From positions 1 to 64,000 of the forward strand of contig DVFL01000015.1 in assembly GCA_018713255.1 (NCBI GenBank): a stretch of DNA of 64,000 bases. Reading direction: 5' to 3'. Below are positions 8,797-19,043 of this stretch, piece after piece. The notes under the pieces were generated by a model. That model was not told the DNA's origin and searched no databases. It saw only the letters and a program-made list of their open reading frames with translations. Made by a program: the position numbers and the translations under genes. Numbering within the stretch: the stretch's first letter is position 1; each line of letters opens with the position of its first letter. The DNA is from Candidatus Cottocaccamicrobium excrementipullorum. GTDB lineage: Bacteria > Bacillota > Clostridia > Lachnospirales > Lachnospiraceae.

Positions 8797-9618
8797 ATGG
8801 AACCGATGAAAAAAATTTATATCTGCTTTCCCGGAGGAAAGCATAAGGTATTGACCATGAGCTATGATGACGGTAAGCTGGATGACCGGCGGCTGGTGGA
8901 AATTTTTAATCGCTATGGGATTAAAGGTACTTTTCACCTGAATTCCGGCCTTGTAGGAGATGACAATCGGATTAAACCGGAGGAATGGAAGAGCCTTTAC
9001 GCCGGGCATGAAATTTCCTGCCATACGGTGCTGCATCCTACCATTGCTCGCTGCCCTCTTCCTCATGTGGCTCTTCAGGTTTTGGAGGACAGAAGATATT
9101 TGGAACGAGTAGCCGGCGTGCCGGTAAGAGGCATGTCCTATCCGAATGGTTCATATAATCAGGAAATTGTGGATATGCTTCCTGGACTTGGCATTGAGTA
9201 CTGCCGTGTAGTAGGAGATACTCACGATTTTGCAATGCCGGAAAATTTCTTGGTATGGAAGGCCACCTGCCATCATAACCATAATCTGCTGGAGGATGGA
9301 AGACGGTTCGTGGACCTGCATAAAACGCAGTATTTGTATATGATGTACGTGTGGGGACACAGCTATGAATTCCCGAGAGATAATAACTGGGGAATGATGG
9401 AGGAGTTCTGTGAAATGGCCGGAAATCAGCCGGATACCTGGTATGCCACTAACATTCAGATCGTTGATTATATGAAGGCGGCCAAGTCTCTGAAATTTAC
9501 AGTTGACGGAGATTTCGTCTATAATCCTTCAGCCATCAGTGTCTGGATCAATGCAGATGGAGAGATTATGGAAATAAAAGGCGGAGAAACTAAGGTGATT
9601 TCTTCTCCGGCAGAATAA
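8797..9618 (+). CDS. Polysaccharide deacetylase (NodB/CE4-like)
   Basis: This 273-residue protein lacks a signal peptide and follows AGGAGGG. The NodB fold shows TMSYDDGKLDDRRLVEIF at about residues 22-39, with the catalytic/metal Asp pair, and the zinc HxxxH in SCHTVLHPT. It is therefore likely to be a metal-dependent amidase or esterase of the CE4 type. Classical CE4 enzymes act outside the cell on chitin, xylan or peptidoglycan; this one appears cytoplasmic and is the last gene of the hemicellulose cluster, so imported acetylated oligosaccharides are the likely substrate (inference). A hairpin terminator follows 27 bases after its stop. Confidence 0.85.
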   Translation: MEPMKKIYICFPGGKHKVLTMSYDDGKLDDRRLVEIFNRYGIKGTFHLNSGLVGDDNRIKPEEWKSLYAGHEISCHTVLHPTIARCPLPHVALQVLEDRRYLERVAGVPVRGMSYPNGSYNQEIVDMLPGLGIEYCRVVGDTHDFAMPENFLVWKATCHHNHNLLEDGRRFVDLHKTQYLYMMYVWGHSYEFPRDNNWGMMEEFCEMAGNQPDTWYATNIQIVDYMKAAKSLKFTVDGDFVYNPSAISVWINADGEIMEIKGGETKVISSPAE

Positions 9619-9645
9619 GACTGTCCGTTATGGATCAATAAGACG

Positions 9646-9687
9646 GCGGAAGGATTCCAGAAAACAGTCTGGACCTTCCGCTTTATT
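9646..9687. terminator. Terminator between the sugar cluster and the convergent recombinase gene
   Basis: GCGGAAGG pairs with CCTTCCGC, and an inner TCCAG/CTGGA stem extends it after a two-base bulge. The CTTTATTGTT tail is T-rich on the + strand. It sits between converging genes and may serve both. Confidence 0.8.
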
Positions 9688-9697
9688 GTTGGCTTAA

Positions 9698-10408
<711 letters not shown>

Positions 10409-10495
10409 TTATGACTTTTCCGGAGGTCTGTGCTATGATGGATTGGCCGAGAGTAAAATTGGCAGCACGGATCACAAAGAAAGGGGAGATTACGA

Positions 10496-11053
10496 ATGAT
10501 GAACCAAAAACATGGTGAAGAATCGTTAAGGGATAAAGAAGCGAAAAGCCGGGCAAGAGGCAGAGGGGCAGCAGGTGTTGTAGTGCTGGGTTCCAGGATT
10601 ATGCAGTTGATTTCTTTTGGGCTCATGGCCTATATGGTGATTATCATGGGATTGGAATTCTGGGGCTGGAGAAGCGGCCTTGGGAGCATTCGCTTTATGG
10701 CGTCAGAGCGAAATTACAGTCTAGCGTTTTATCTGGGGGCTGCAGGAGCAGCGGAGGCGCTGGGAATTATCTGGTGCTTCTGGATTTTAACCAGAAAACC
10801 GTCTGGAGGGGGCGTGCGGCTTAAATCTTACGACACAGGCCGGGGGTTTATTCCCTTCCTTTTATGTCTGGCAGTGGTGTTGGGAATTGCCAGAGCGATG
10901 GATTTTGTTCCTTCCGATCCTTCAGCCTGGAAAGGGCTGGCCGGAGGAATCCAGACATTTGGCGCTGCCTTGATTTTCCGGCAGGGAACGCTGCAGCTGT
11001 GCTGCGTAGCAGGAGCAGGACTTTCCCTGATCCGGAAAATCCTGCGGGTTTAA
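10496..11053 (+). CDS. Hypothetical four-helix membrane protein
   Basis: I do not recognise this 185-residue protein. It has a basic, charged N-terminus (about 25 residues rich in Lys/Arg/Glu) and then four hydrophobic stretches: IMQLISFGLMAYMVIIMGL, LAFYLGAAGAAEALGIIWCF, FIPFLLCLAVVLGIARAM and a C-terminal amphipathic segment around LQLCCVAGAGLSLI. A good ribosome-binding site (AAGGGGAG) precedes the ATG. A basic tail in front of a helical bundle predicts a cytoplasmic N-terminus. It stands alone between the divergent recombinase and plsX, with a plsX promoter between it and the lipid genes. No catalytic motif is visible and no function is proposed. Confidence 0.72.
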   Translation: MMNQKHGEESLRDKEAKSRARGRGAAGVVVLGSRIMQLISFGLMAYMVIIMGLEFWGWRSGLGSIRFMASERNYSLAFYLGAAGAAEALGIIWCFWILTRKPSGGGVRLKSYDTGRGFIPFLLCLAVVLGIARAMDFVPSDPSAWKGLAGGIQTFGAALIFRQGTLQLCCVAGAGLSLIRKILRV

Positions 11054-11139
11054 AGACGCTTGTTTTTGAGTGAAATTGTTTAAGGCAGAAGTGCAGCATC
11101 GGTGTACAAGGACCGGGGTGCTATTTTCATAAATAGTTA

Positions 11140-11168
11140 TTGATTTATACCATGATATTTAGTATAGT
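11140..11168 (+). promoter_or_regulatory. Sigma-A promoter for plsX operon
   Basis: TTGATT (11140-11145) and TATAGT (11163-11168) are separated by exactly 17 bases, in an AT-rich stretch 38 bases before the plsX ATG. Each hexamer matches consensus at five or four positions. No FapR-type dyad was apparent. Confidence 0.65.
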
Positions 11169-11206
11169 AAATCATGAGATTAGATTAGCCGAAGGGGGAA
11201 CCAGTC

Positions 11207-12211
11207 ATGATAAAGGTAGCAGTAGATGCTATGGGCGGCGATTATGCGCCGGAAGAGATGGTTGCCGGAGCGGTGGATGCGGTAAATGCACAGCCTGAAA
11301 TCCAGGTGCTTTTAGTGGGAAAGGAAGACGTGGTCAGGGCCCAGTTATCAGGCCGCAGCTACGATAAAGACCGAATTCAGGTAGTCAACGCCACAGAAGT
11401 GATTGCCACAGAAGAGCCGCCGGTCAATGCCATCCGGAAGAAGAAGGACTCTTCTATAGTGGTAGGAATGAACCTGGTAAAAAAGAAGGAGGCAGATGCC
11501 TTCGTATCAGCCGGAAGCTCCGGAGCGATTTTGGTAGGCGGCCAGGTGATTGTAGGCAGGCTTAAAGGAGTGGAGCGTCCGCCTTTGGCTGCGCTGATTC
11601 CCACGGAAAAAGGCGTATCCCTGCTGATTGACTGCGGGGCCAATGTAGACGCCAGACCATCCCATCTGGTGCAGTTTGCCAGGATGGGTTCCATTTATAT
11701 GGAACATGTGCTTCAGGTAAAAAGTCCCAGAGTGGCCATTGTAAATATCGGTGCAGAGGAAGAAAAAGGAAATGCCTTGGTAAAAGAAACCTTTCCGATG
11801 TTAAAGGCCTGCCAGGATATAAATTTTACCGGAAGTATTGAGGCGAGAGAGATTCCCCATGGAGGCGCCGATGTAATTGTCTGCGAGGCATTTGTGGGAA
11901 ATGTAATTTTAAAGCTCTATGAAGGAGTAGGAGCCACGCTGCTGTCTAAGGTGAAAAGCGGGATGATGAGCGATTTGCGCAGCAAGATCGGTGCGCTGCT
12001 GGTGAAACCTGCGCTGAAGACTACGCTTAAGTCCTTCGACGCCAGCCGCTACGGCGGAGCGCCTCTGTTAGGGCTGAATGGGCTGGTTGTTAAGACCCAT
12101 GGAAATTCCAAGGCGAATGAAGTGAAGAATTCTATTCTTCAGTGCGTTACCTTTAGCAGACAGAGGATTAATGAAAAAATCAAGGAAAGTTTGAACACGG
12201 AAACCGAATAG
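11207..12211 (+). CDS. plsX: Phosphate acyltransferase PlsX
   Basis: This 334-residue protein begins [20 protein letters not shown], the diagnostic PlsX N-terminus, and contains [13 protein letters not shown] and [16 protein letters not shown] further on. PlsX makes acyl-phosphate from acyl-ACP, feeding PlsY for the first acylation of glycerol 3-phosphate; plsY is in this window at 47314. It starts the block plsX-acpP-rnc-smc-ftsY, conserved across Firmicutes, with 13 bases to acpP. The yceD-rpmF pair that often precedes plsX in clostridia is not here; a promoter and an unrelated membrane protein precede it instead. The length is normal for the family and the ATG follows AAGGGGG. Confidence 0.97.
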   Translation: MIKVAVDAMGGDYAPEEMVAGAVDAVNAQPEIQVLLVGKEDVVRAQLSGRSYDKDRIQVVNATEVIATEEPPVNAIRKKKDSSIVVGMNLVKKKEADAFVSAGSSGAILVGGQVIVGRLKGVERPPLAALIPTEKGVSLLIDCGANVDARPSHLVQFARMGSIYMEHVLQVKSPRVAIVNIGAEEEKGNALVKETFPMLKACQDINFTGSIEAREIPHGGADVIVCEAFVGNVILKLYEGVGATLLSKVKSGMMSDLRSKIGALLVKPALKTTLKSFDASRYGGAPLLGLNGLVVKTHGNSKANEVKNSILQCVTFSRQRINEKIKESLNTETE

Positions 12212-12224
12212 GAGGGAAAAGGTT

Positions 12225-12455
12225 ATGGAGTTTGAAAAGCTGCAGGGCATTATTGCAGAGGTGCTGAATCTGGAGCCGGAGGAGATTACGCAGACCTCCA
12301 CATTTGTAGATGACTTAGGAGCAGATTCTCTGGATATTTTCCAGATTATTATGGGAATTGAAGAGGAATTTGATATTGAAATTCCCAATGAGACGGCAGA
12401 AAAGATCGTAACGGTAGGCGATGCCGTAGAAGCCATCAAGAACGCCATGAATTAA
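12225..12455 (+). CDS. acpP: Acyl carrier protein
   Basis: At 76 residues this is a standard-length ACP. The phosphopantetheine attachment serine lies in [18 protein letters not shown] at about residue 37. The protein is highly acidic, as expected. It carries growing acyl chains for fatty acid synthesis and donates them to PlsX, encoded 13 bases upstream. The ATG follows TAGGAGGG. A hairpin after the stop may limit transcription into rnc, which would let this abundant protein be made in excess over the nuclease and SMC (inference). Confidence 0.97.
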   Translation: MEFEKLQGIIAEVLNLEPEEITQTSTFVDDLGADSLDIFQIIMGIEEEFDIEIPNETAEKIVTVGDAVEAIKNAMN

Positions 12456-12469
12456 ACAAAAGTGTCCGG

Positions 12470-12503
12470 CAGGATGCGTCGCTGACGCATCCTGTTGGAT
12501 TTT
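12470..12503 (+). terminator. Hairpin (terminator or attenuator) between acpP and rnc
   Basis: A perfect 11-base-pair stem (CAGGATGCGTC with GACGCATCCTG) closes a three-base loop and is followed by the imperfect T-tract TTGGATTTT. No promoter is evident before rnc, so partial readthrough is likely. Confidence 0.72.
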
Positions 12504-12556
12504 GAAGGCAGTTTGCAATAAGGCTGCTGTCTGAAAACAAGAAGGGAGGAAATCCA

Positions 12557-13255
12557 TTGAACCGGGAGTTAAGCGGATTGGAAACCGTAATTGGATATCA
12601 ATTTCAGAATAAAGGACTGCTGCGGCATGCGATGACCCACAGCTCCTATGCCAATGAGCACAGATGGGAAAAAACCAGATGCAATGAGCGCTTGGAGTTT
12701 TTAGGAGATGCGGTTCTGGAACTGGTCAGCAGTGATTTTTTATTCCACAAGTATAAGGATCTTCCGGAGGGAGATCTGACGAAAACAAGAGCAAGCCTGG
12801 TGTGCGAGCCGGCTTTGGCATTTTGTGCAGAGGAAATTCAGCTGGGAGAGTATCTTCTCTTGGGAAAGGGAGAAGAGGCCACCGGAGGCAGATACCGTCA
12901 TTCAGTGGTTTCCGACGGGCTGGAAGCCCTGATCGGAGCGATTTATCTGGACGGTGGTTTTGCTAGCGCAAAAGAGTTTATTTACCGTTTTATTTTGAAT
13001 GATATTGAACACAAGCAGCTCTTTTATGATAGCAAGACTATCTTGCAGGAAATTGTCCAGAGCCGGTTCAGCGAACCGCTGACCTACGAACTGCTGAAGG
13101 AGGAGGGGCCTGACCATAATAAGTCTTTTCAGGTCTGTGCAAAGATCGGTGAACGGGAGATTGGACAGGGTAAGGGAAGGACGAAGAAGGCGGCAGAGCA
13201 GATGGCAGCTTATCATGGAATCTTAACCATAAAGGACAGCGAGACATGTATTTAA
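12557..13255 (+). CDS. rnc: Ribonuclease III
   Basis: This 232-residue protein has the RNase III signature NERLEFLGDAVLELVSS at about residues 43-59, with metal-binding Glu/Asp, a second acidic cluster in DGLEALIGAIYLDGG, and a C-terminal double-stranded RNA-binding domain from about 158 (NKSFQVCAKIGEREIGQGKG then RTKKAAEQMAA). It cleaves structured RNA during rRNA and mRNA processing. The start is an unusual TTG, supported by GGGAGGA six bases upstream and by the family's normal N-terminus. The stop overlaps the smc start by 10 bases, giving translational coupling in the conserved rnc-smc-ftsY order. Confidence 0.96.
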   Translation: MNRELSGLETVIGYQFQNKGLLRHAMTHSSYANEHRWEKTRCNERLEFLGDAVLELVSSDFLFHKYKDLPEGDLTKTRASLVCEPALAFCAEEIQLGEYLLLGKGEEATGGRYRHSVVSDGLEALIGAIYLDGGFASAKEFIYRFILNDIEHKQLFYDSKTILQEIVQSRFSEPLTYELLKEEGPDHNKSFQVCAKIGEREIGQGKGRTKKAAEQMAAYHGILTIKDSETCI

Positions 13256-16200
13256 AAAGTATTGAGATTCAGGGCTTTAAATCCTTTGCGAACAAGATTG
13301 TTTTTGAATTTCACAACGGTATTACAGGAATTGTAGGACCGAATGGAAGCGGAAAAAGCAACGTGGCGGATGCAGTGCGCTGGGTGCTGGGAGAGCAGCG
13401 GGTGAAGCAGCTGCGGGGAGGTTCCATGCAGGACGTCATTTTTTCCGGCACAGAGTTAAGAAAGCCTCAGGGGTTTGCTTATGTGGCCATTACTCTGGAC
13501 AACAGCGACCATAAGCTGCCCATTGACTACGATCAGGTGACGGTTTCCCGGCGTCTGTACCGTTCCGGGGAAAGTGAATATAAGATTAACGGCAGTGCCT
13601 GCCGTCTGAAAGATGTAAATGAACTGTTTTATGATACGGGAATCGGCAAAGAAGGATATTCTATTATCGGACAGGGTCAGATTGACAAGATTCTCAGCGG
13701 AAAGCCGGAAGAACGGCGGGAGCTTTTTGATGAGGCGGCGGGAATTGTGAAATTTAAGCGCCGCAAGGCCATTGCGCAGAAAAAGCTGGAGGACGAGAGT
13801 CAGAATCTGGTGCGGATCAATGACATTTTGGCAGAACTGGAAAAGCAGGTAGGTCCTTTAGCTAAACAGGCAGAGGCAGCTAAGGCATATTTGAAGTTAA
13901 AGGAAGAACTTAAGCGATTTGACGCCAATGCTTTCCTCCTGGAGAGCGAAGGAATTAAGATTCAGCTTAAGGAGGTTTCAGAACGACAAGAGATTGCCCA
14001 GGATGCGTTGAATGAAGCAAAGGGAGAAGCTGAGCAGATCCGAAAGGAATATGACCGTCTGGATGAAGAAAGCCGCAGACTGGAGGACAGTCTGACGGAG
14101 AGCCGGAGCCGCCTTGCCCAGGAGAGAGTGGATAAGGGGAATCTGGAAGGCCGGATTAATGTATTGAATGAGCAGATCAATACGGAACGGATGAACGGTG
14201 AACATATCAAAAACCGGATGGAGGCCATTGACAGCGAAATTCTGGAGAAAGAGACGCAGATCAAGGATTATCATGATCAGAAGCAGGCTCTTTCCCAGGC
14301 AGTCAGCCAGGTGCTGGGCAGGCAGAAGGAAGCAGAGATTACTTTGATGGACGCCGATGTTTCTATCCAGGAAATGGAGGGGAAAATCGAGGAGGAGAAG
14401 GGAAAGATTATCGATACCCTCAACCAGCGGGCTTCGCTGTCGGCCAAACAGCAGAGGTTTGAAACCCTTCTTGAGCAGGTAAATGTACGCCGCAGTGAGG
14501 TGAGCCAAAAGCTCTTGAAAATCCGCAGCGATGATTCTGTCCAGGAAGAACAGCTTAAGGTGGAAGAACAGAAGCTTGAAGGGCTGAAAAAAGAAATGGA
14601 AGCCCAGGAAAAGGATCGCCAGAGGACAGAAGGAGAAATCGGCCGTCTTAATGGGGAGTCTGTCCGGCTTAACCGAAATTTAACGGAAAAACAGCGGGAG
14701 TATCAAACCAGTTACACAAAGCTGGAATCTCTGAGAAATATTGCGGAGCGGTACGAGGGCTACGGCAACAGCATCCGCCGGGTGATGGAGGTCAAGGATC
14801 GTGTTCGCGGCATTCACGGCGTAGTGGCGGATTTGATCTCCACAGAAAAAAAGTACGAGACGGCAGTGGAAACAGCCCTTGGGGGCAGTATCCAGAATAT
14901 TGTCACGGATTCGGAGCAGACGGCAAAGCAGCTGATTGAGTATTTAAAGAAGAATCGTTACGGAAGAGCTACCTTCCTTCCGTTGACCAGTGTGGGAAGC
15001 CGGGGCGGTTTTGCCCAGGAAAAGGCCCTTCAGGAGCCTGGAGTAATCGGTTTGGCCAGTCAGCTGGTTAAGACTCAGCCCCAGTACCAGGGACTGATTA
15101 ATTACCTTCTTGGCCGGGTGGTGGTGGCTGATCAGATTGACCATGCCATCAGCTTGGCCAGAAAGTATCAGTACAGTCTTCGGATCGTAACCCTGGAGGG
15201 AGAACTGTTAAGCCCTGGAGGTTCTATGACCGGCGGCGCCTTTAAAAACAGCAGTAATCTTCTGGGCAGAAAGCGGGAGATCGAGGAGCTGGAGGCGGCC
15301 TGTGAAAAGACTATGAAGGCCTCTGAAGGGGTGCAGAAGGAACTGGATCAGGTAAAGGCGTCTTTGGAGAAAGAGACGGAGAAGCTGGAACTTCTCCGAA
15401 CACAAATCCAGAAGTCCACCTTAGCTCAGAATACGCTGACCATCCAGATCAAACAGTTAAACGCGAAGCGGGCGGAAATCAGAGAGTCCGGTCAGAATCT
15501 GGAGCGGGAATACAGCCAGCTGGCTGCTCAGCAAAAAGAGCTGAAAGACAGTCAGGGAGAACTGGCGGGCCAGATTAGAGAACTGGAGGAAGAAAACAGC
15601 CGCTCTGAGGAGGAGATTCGCTCCGTTCAAGAACAGTTAGAAGAAAAAAAGAAGGAGCGGGAGGAGTTTGCCAGAGAGCTTTCTTCCATTCAGCTGGAAA
15701 CAGCAGGCCATCAGCAGAAATTTGATTTTATCAAAGAAAATATCAGCCGTGTTCATGAGGAGATTCGAAAGCTGAAGGAAGAGCTGAAGAGTCTGGATGA
15801 AGGAAGCAGCGATTCTGAAGAAAATATTGCCGCCAGGCTGGAGGAAATTCAGCAGGTAAAAGAGGCCATTCTTCAGGGAGAAGAGCGGATGAAGCACCTG
15901 GAGATCCAGATTCAGCAGGAAAATGAAGAGAAGGAAAAGGCAGGAAATCAGCAGAAAGATTTATTTGCTAAACGGGAAGAAGTGACGGAAAAAATTTCCG
16001 GCCTGGATAAAGATGTGTTCCGCCTTCAAAACCAGAAAGAAAAACTGGACGAAAAGCTGGAACATCAGGTAAACTATATGTGGAATGAGTATGAGCTTAC
16101 TTATTCTACTGCAGAGGCCCTTAAGGTTCCAGAACTGAGTTCTCTTGGAGAATTGAAAAAGCTTATTGATGAGCGAAAAGCTTCCATCAAAGCTTTAGGC

Positions 16201-16806
16201 AATGTTAATGTTAATGCCATTGAAGATTATAAAGAGATTTCAGAGCGGTATACCTTTTTAAAAGGTCAGCATGATGATTTGGAACAGGCCAAGGCGGCGC
16301 TGATCCAAATTATCGAAGAACTGGATGCAGGAATGCGCCGGCAGTTCACAGAACAGTTTGCGTTGATTTCAAAAGAATTTGACAAAGTATTCCGGGAGCT
16401 TTTCGGCGGCGGCCGGGGTACGCTGGAACTGATGGAGGATGAAGATATTCTGGAGGCCGGAATTCAGATCATCTCCCAGCCGCCGGGAAAAAAGCTTCAG
16501 AATATGATGCAGCTTTCCGGAGGAGAGAAGGCGCTGACGGCGATTGCTCTTTTGTTTGCCATTCAAAATCTGAAACCCTCGCCTTTCTGTCTCTTAGATG
16601 AGATTGAGGCGGCTCTGGATGACTCTAACGTGGACCGGTTTGCCGGATATCTGCACAAATTAACGGAAAATACTCAGTTTATTGTCATCACTCACCGGAG
16701 AGGCACTATGGTGGCTGCCGACCGGCTTTACGGAATTACAATGCAGGAAAAGGGCGTGTCCACGCTGGTATCTGTGAATTTGATTGAGGCCGATTTAGAT
16801 CAGTAG
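13246..16806 (+). CDS. smc: Chromosome segregation protein SMC
   Basis: This 1186-residue protein has Walker A GPNGSGKSN at residues 31-39, long coiled coils (about 170-500 and 680-1020), a hinge at about 515-670 (GIHGVVADLI to GELLSPGGSMTGGAF), the ABC signature LSGGEKALTAIALLFAIQ beginning at about 1090, and Walker B CLLDEIEAALDD with catalytic Glu1119. It is the ATPase core of the bacterial condensin that organises and segregates the chromosome with ScpA and ScpB, which are not in this window. It overlaps rnc by 10 bases and is followed after 12 bases by ftsY. Length and motifs are standard. Confidence 0.98.
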   Translation: MYLKSIEIQGFKSFANKIVFEFHNGITGIVGPNGSGKSNVADAVRWVLGEQRVKQLRGGSMQDVIFSGTELRKPQGFAYVAITLDNSDHKLPIDYDQVTVSRRLYRSGESEYKINGSACRLKDVNELFYDTGIGKEGYSIIGQGQIDKILSGKPEERRELFDEAAGIVKFKRRKAIAQKKLEDESQNLVRINDILAELEKQVGPLAKQAEAAKAYLKLKEELKRFDANAFLLESEGIKIQLKEVSERQEIAQDALNEAKGEAEQIRKEYDRLDEESRRLEDSLTESRSRLAQERVDKGNLEGRINVLNEQINTERMNGEHIKNRMEAIDSEILEKETQIKDYHDQKQALSQAVSQVLGRQKEAEITLMDADVSIQEMEGKIEEEKGKIIDTLNQRASLSAKQQRFETLLEQVNVRRSEVSQKLLKIRSDDSVQEEQLKVEEQKLEGLKKEMEAQEKDRQRTEGEIGRLNGESVRLNRNLTEKQREYQTSYTKLESLRNIAERYEGYGNSIRRVMEVKDRVRGIHGVVADLISTEKKYETAVETALGGSIQNIVTDSEQTAKQLIEYLKKNRYGRATFLPLTSVGSRGGFAQEKALQEPGVIGLASQLVKTQPQYQGLINYLLGRVVVADQIDHAISLARKYQYSLRIVTLEGELLSPGGSMTGGAFKNSSNLLGRKREIEELEAACEKTMKASEGVQKELDQVKASLEKETEKLELLRTQIQKSTLAQNTLTIQIKQLNAKRAEIRESGQNLEREYSQLAAQQKELKDSQGELAGQIRELEEENSRSEEEIRSVQEQLEEKKKEREEFARELSSIQLETAGHQQKFDFIKENISRVHEEIRKLKEELKSLDEGSSDSEENIAARLEEIQQVKEAILQGEERMKHLEIQIQQENEEKEKAGNQQKDLFAKREEVTEKISGLDKDVFRLQNQKEKLDEKLEHQVNYMWNEYELTYSTAEALKVPELSSLGELKKLIDERKASIKALGNVNVNAIEDYKEISERYTFLKGQHDDLEQAKAALIQIIEELDAGMRRQFTEQFALISKEFDKVFRELFGGGRGTLELMEDEDILEAGIQIISQPPGKKLQNMMQLSGGEKALTAIALLFAIQNLKPSPFCLLDEIEAALDDSNVDRFAGYLHKLTENTQFIVITHRRGTMVAADRLYGITMQEKGVSTLVSVNLIEADLDQ

Positions 16807-16818
16807 GAGGATAGGAAA

Positions 16819-17757
16819 ATGAGTGAAGGAAAAAAAGGTTTTTTTGGCCGCCTGGTAGAAGGCTTGACGAAAACCCGAAATAATATCGTTTCCGGAATTG
16901 ATTCGATTTTCAGCGGTTTTTCTGCCATTGACGATGATTTTTATGAGGAGATCGAGGAAACCTTGATTATGGGAGATCTGGGAATTCAGACCACCATGGC
17001 CATTGTGGAGGATCTGCGGAAAAAGGTGAAGGAGCAGCACATCAAAGAGCCTGCACAGTGCAAGGAAGTGCTGATAGAAAGCATTAAGGAGCAGATGAAT
17101 CTGGGAGAAAATGCCTATGATTTCGAAAATCGGACTTCCGTAGTGCTGGTTATCGGCGTAAACGGCGTGGGCAAAACTACTTCTGTGGGAAAGCTTGCCG
17201 GACAGCTTAAGGATCAGGGGAAAAAGGTAATTTTAGCTGCAGCGGACACTTTCCGGGCGGCAGCCATTGAGCAGCTGACGGAGTGGGCTAATCGGGCAGG
17301 GGTGGAAATTATTGCCCAGCAGGAAGGTTCTGATCCGGCGGCGGTGGTGTACGATGCAGTGGCGGCGGCAAAATCCCGGCATGCAGACGTGCTGATCTGC
17401 GATACGGCAGGAAGGCTCCACAATAAAAAGAATTTGATGGAAGAATTAAAGAAAATTAATCGGATAATCGACAAGGAATATCCAGAAGCCTATCGGGAAA
17501 CTCTTGTGGTTCTGGATGGAACCACTGGTCAGAACGCCATGGCCCAGGCCAGACAGTTTATGGAGGTAGCGGATATTACGGGAATTATTCTGACTAAGCT
17601 TGACGGAACCGCCAAAGGCGGCATTGCCGTGGCAATTCAGTCTGAATTAGGGATTCCGGTTAAGTATGTGGGAATCGGAGAAAAGATTGATGATCTGCAG
17701 AAATTTGACGCCAATGATTTTGTGAACGCACTGTTTCATGTGAAGCAGGACGCCTGA
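16819..17757 (+). CDS. ftsY: Signal recognition particle receptor FtsY
   Basis: This 312-residue SRP-type GTPase has a short charged N-terminus, an N domain, and a G domain with [15 protein letters not shown] (about 113-127), [28 protein letters not shown] and [10 protein letters not shown]. It docks the SRP-ribosome complex at the membrane and works with Ffh, encoded at 30621. The acidic A domain of E. coli FtsY is missing, as is usual in Firmicutes. The ATG follows AGGAGGATAGGAAA, 12 bases after smc. Confidence 0.97.
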   Translation: MSEGKKGFFGRLVEGLTKTRNNIVSGIDSIFSGFSAIDDDFYEEIEETLIMGDLGIQTTMAIVEDLRKKVKEQHIKEPAQCKEVLIESIKEQMNLGENAYDFENRTSVVLVIGVNGVGKTTSVGKLAGQLKDQGKKVILAAADTFRAAAIEQLTEWANRAGVEIIAQQEGSDPAAVVYDAVAAAKSRHADVLICDTAGRLHNKKNLMEELKKINRIIDKEYPEAYRETLVVLDGTTGQNAMAQARQFMEVADITGIILTKLDGTAKGGIAVAIQSELGIPVKYVGIGEKIDDLQKFDANDFVNALFHVKQDA

Positions 17758-17795
17758 CAATAGATAGAATATACAGACAGATGGAGGAAACAGAC

Positions 17796-19025
17796 ATGGA
17801 AGAACTGACACTGGAAAAATTTGAAGAGGCTTCAGAGGTTGTAAGCAAGGTGACCACGGAAACCAAGCTGGTATACAGCGAGTATTTTTCGGCTCAAACG
17901 GGAAACAAGGTGTATTTTAAGCCGGAGAATATGCAGTATACCGGGGCTTATAAGGTAAGAGGAGCCTATTATAAGATCAGCACCCTTTCTCCTGAGGAGA
18001 AAGCCAAAGGTTTGATTACTGCTTCTGCAGGCAATCATGCCCAGGGTGTGGCTTACGCTGCCAAGCTGGCAGGAGTGAAGGCAGTGGTGGTAATGCCTAC
18101 CACTACCCCGCTGATGAAAGTAAACCGGACAAAAAGCTACGGCGCTGAGGTCGTGCTGGAAGGTGATGTGTTCGACGAGGCCTGCGCCTGCGCTTACCGG
18201 CTGGCAGAAGAACATGGCTATACCTTTGTTCATCCGTTTGATGATTTAACGGTGGCCACCGGTCAGGGAACGATCTCTATGGAAATCATTAAGGAGCTCC
18301 CCACGGTGGACTACATCCTTGTACCCATTGGAGGCGGCGGACTGTGTACCGGTGTTTCTGTTTTGGCTAAGCTTCTGAATCCTAAAATTAAGGTGATCGG
18401 CGTAGAACCGGCAGGAGCGGCCTGCATGAAGGCTTCTCTGAAAGCAGGAGAAGTGGTCACCCTTCCTTCTGTAAATACGATTGCCGACGGCACCGCCGTA
18501 AAGCGCCCGGGAGAAAAGCTGTTCCCCTATATCCAGCAGAATGTGGATGATATTATTACCGTGGAAGATTCTGAGCTGATTGTGGCTTTCCTGGATATGG
18601 TGGAAAACCATAAGATGATCGTAGAAAATTCCGGCCTTCTCACGGTGGCGGCCCTTAAGCATCTGAATGTTGAAAAGAAAAAGATTGTCTCCATCTTAAG
18701 CGGAGGCAACATGGATGTGATTACCATGGCTTCTGTAATTCAGCATGGTCTGATTCAGCGTGATAGAGTGTTTACCGTATCTGTGCTGCTTCCGGACAAG
18801 CCAGGTGAGCTGGCGGCGGTTGCTTCTCTGCTGGCAAAGGAGCAGGGCAATGTGATCAAGCTGGAACATAACCAGTTTATCAGCATCAACCGGAATGCGG
18901 CGGTGGAGCTGAGAATTACTATGGAGGCGTTTGGAACAGAGCATAAGAATGCTATTGTGGCGGCATTAAATGAGGCAGGTTACCGGCCGAAGCTGGTGAA
19001 ATCTAAAGGGATTTACAGCGAATAG
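17796..19025 (+). CDS. ilvA: Threonine ammonia-lyase with C-terminal ACT domain
   Basis: This PLP enzyme deaminates threonine to 2-oxobutanoate. The PLP lysine is Lys53 in TGAYKVRGAYYK, the phosphate-binding loop is SAGNHAQGVAYAA, and the glycine-rich VPIGGGGLCTGV lies near 178. An ACT domain occupies about the last 80 residues (VSVLLPDKPGELAAVASLLA). At 409 residues with one ACT domain it resembles the clostridial TdcB/short IlvA form rather than the long E. coli IlvA with two regulatory repeats. The frame opens at an ATG at 17781, but GGAGG lies between that codon and the ATG at 17796, so the latter is chosen. It is only 38 bases after ftsY, with no terminator between. Biosynthetic versus catabolic use is open. 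Confidence 0.93.
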   Translation: MEELTLEKFEEASEVVSKVTTETKLVYSEYFSAQTGNKVYFKPENMQYTGAYKVRGAYYKISTLSPEEKAKGLITASAGNHAQGVAYAAKLAGVKAVVVMPTTTPLMKVNRTKSYGAEVVLEGDVFDEACACAYRLAEEHGYTFVHPFDDLTVATGQGTISMEIIKELPTVDYILVPIGGGGLCTGVSVLAKLLNPKIKVIGVEPAGAACMKASLKAGEVVTLPSVNTIADGTAVKRPGEKLFPYIQQNVDDIITVEDSELIVAFLDMVENHKMIVENSGLLTVAALKHLNVEKKKIVSILSGGNMDVITMASVIQHGLIQRDRVFTVSVLLPDKPGELAAVASLLAKEQGNVIKLEHNQFISINRNAAVELRITMEAFGTEHKNAIVAALNEAGYRPKLVKSKGIYSE

Positions 19026-19043
19026 AACGCAGGGGGTGGTTCT

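Noticed and set aside
8158-9066. 302-codon open frame on the - strand
   Set aside because: Antisense to the YesL-like and deacetylase genes; no domain and no ribosome-binding site.
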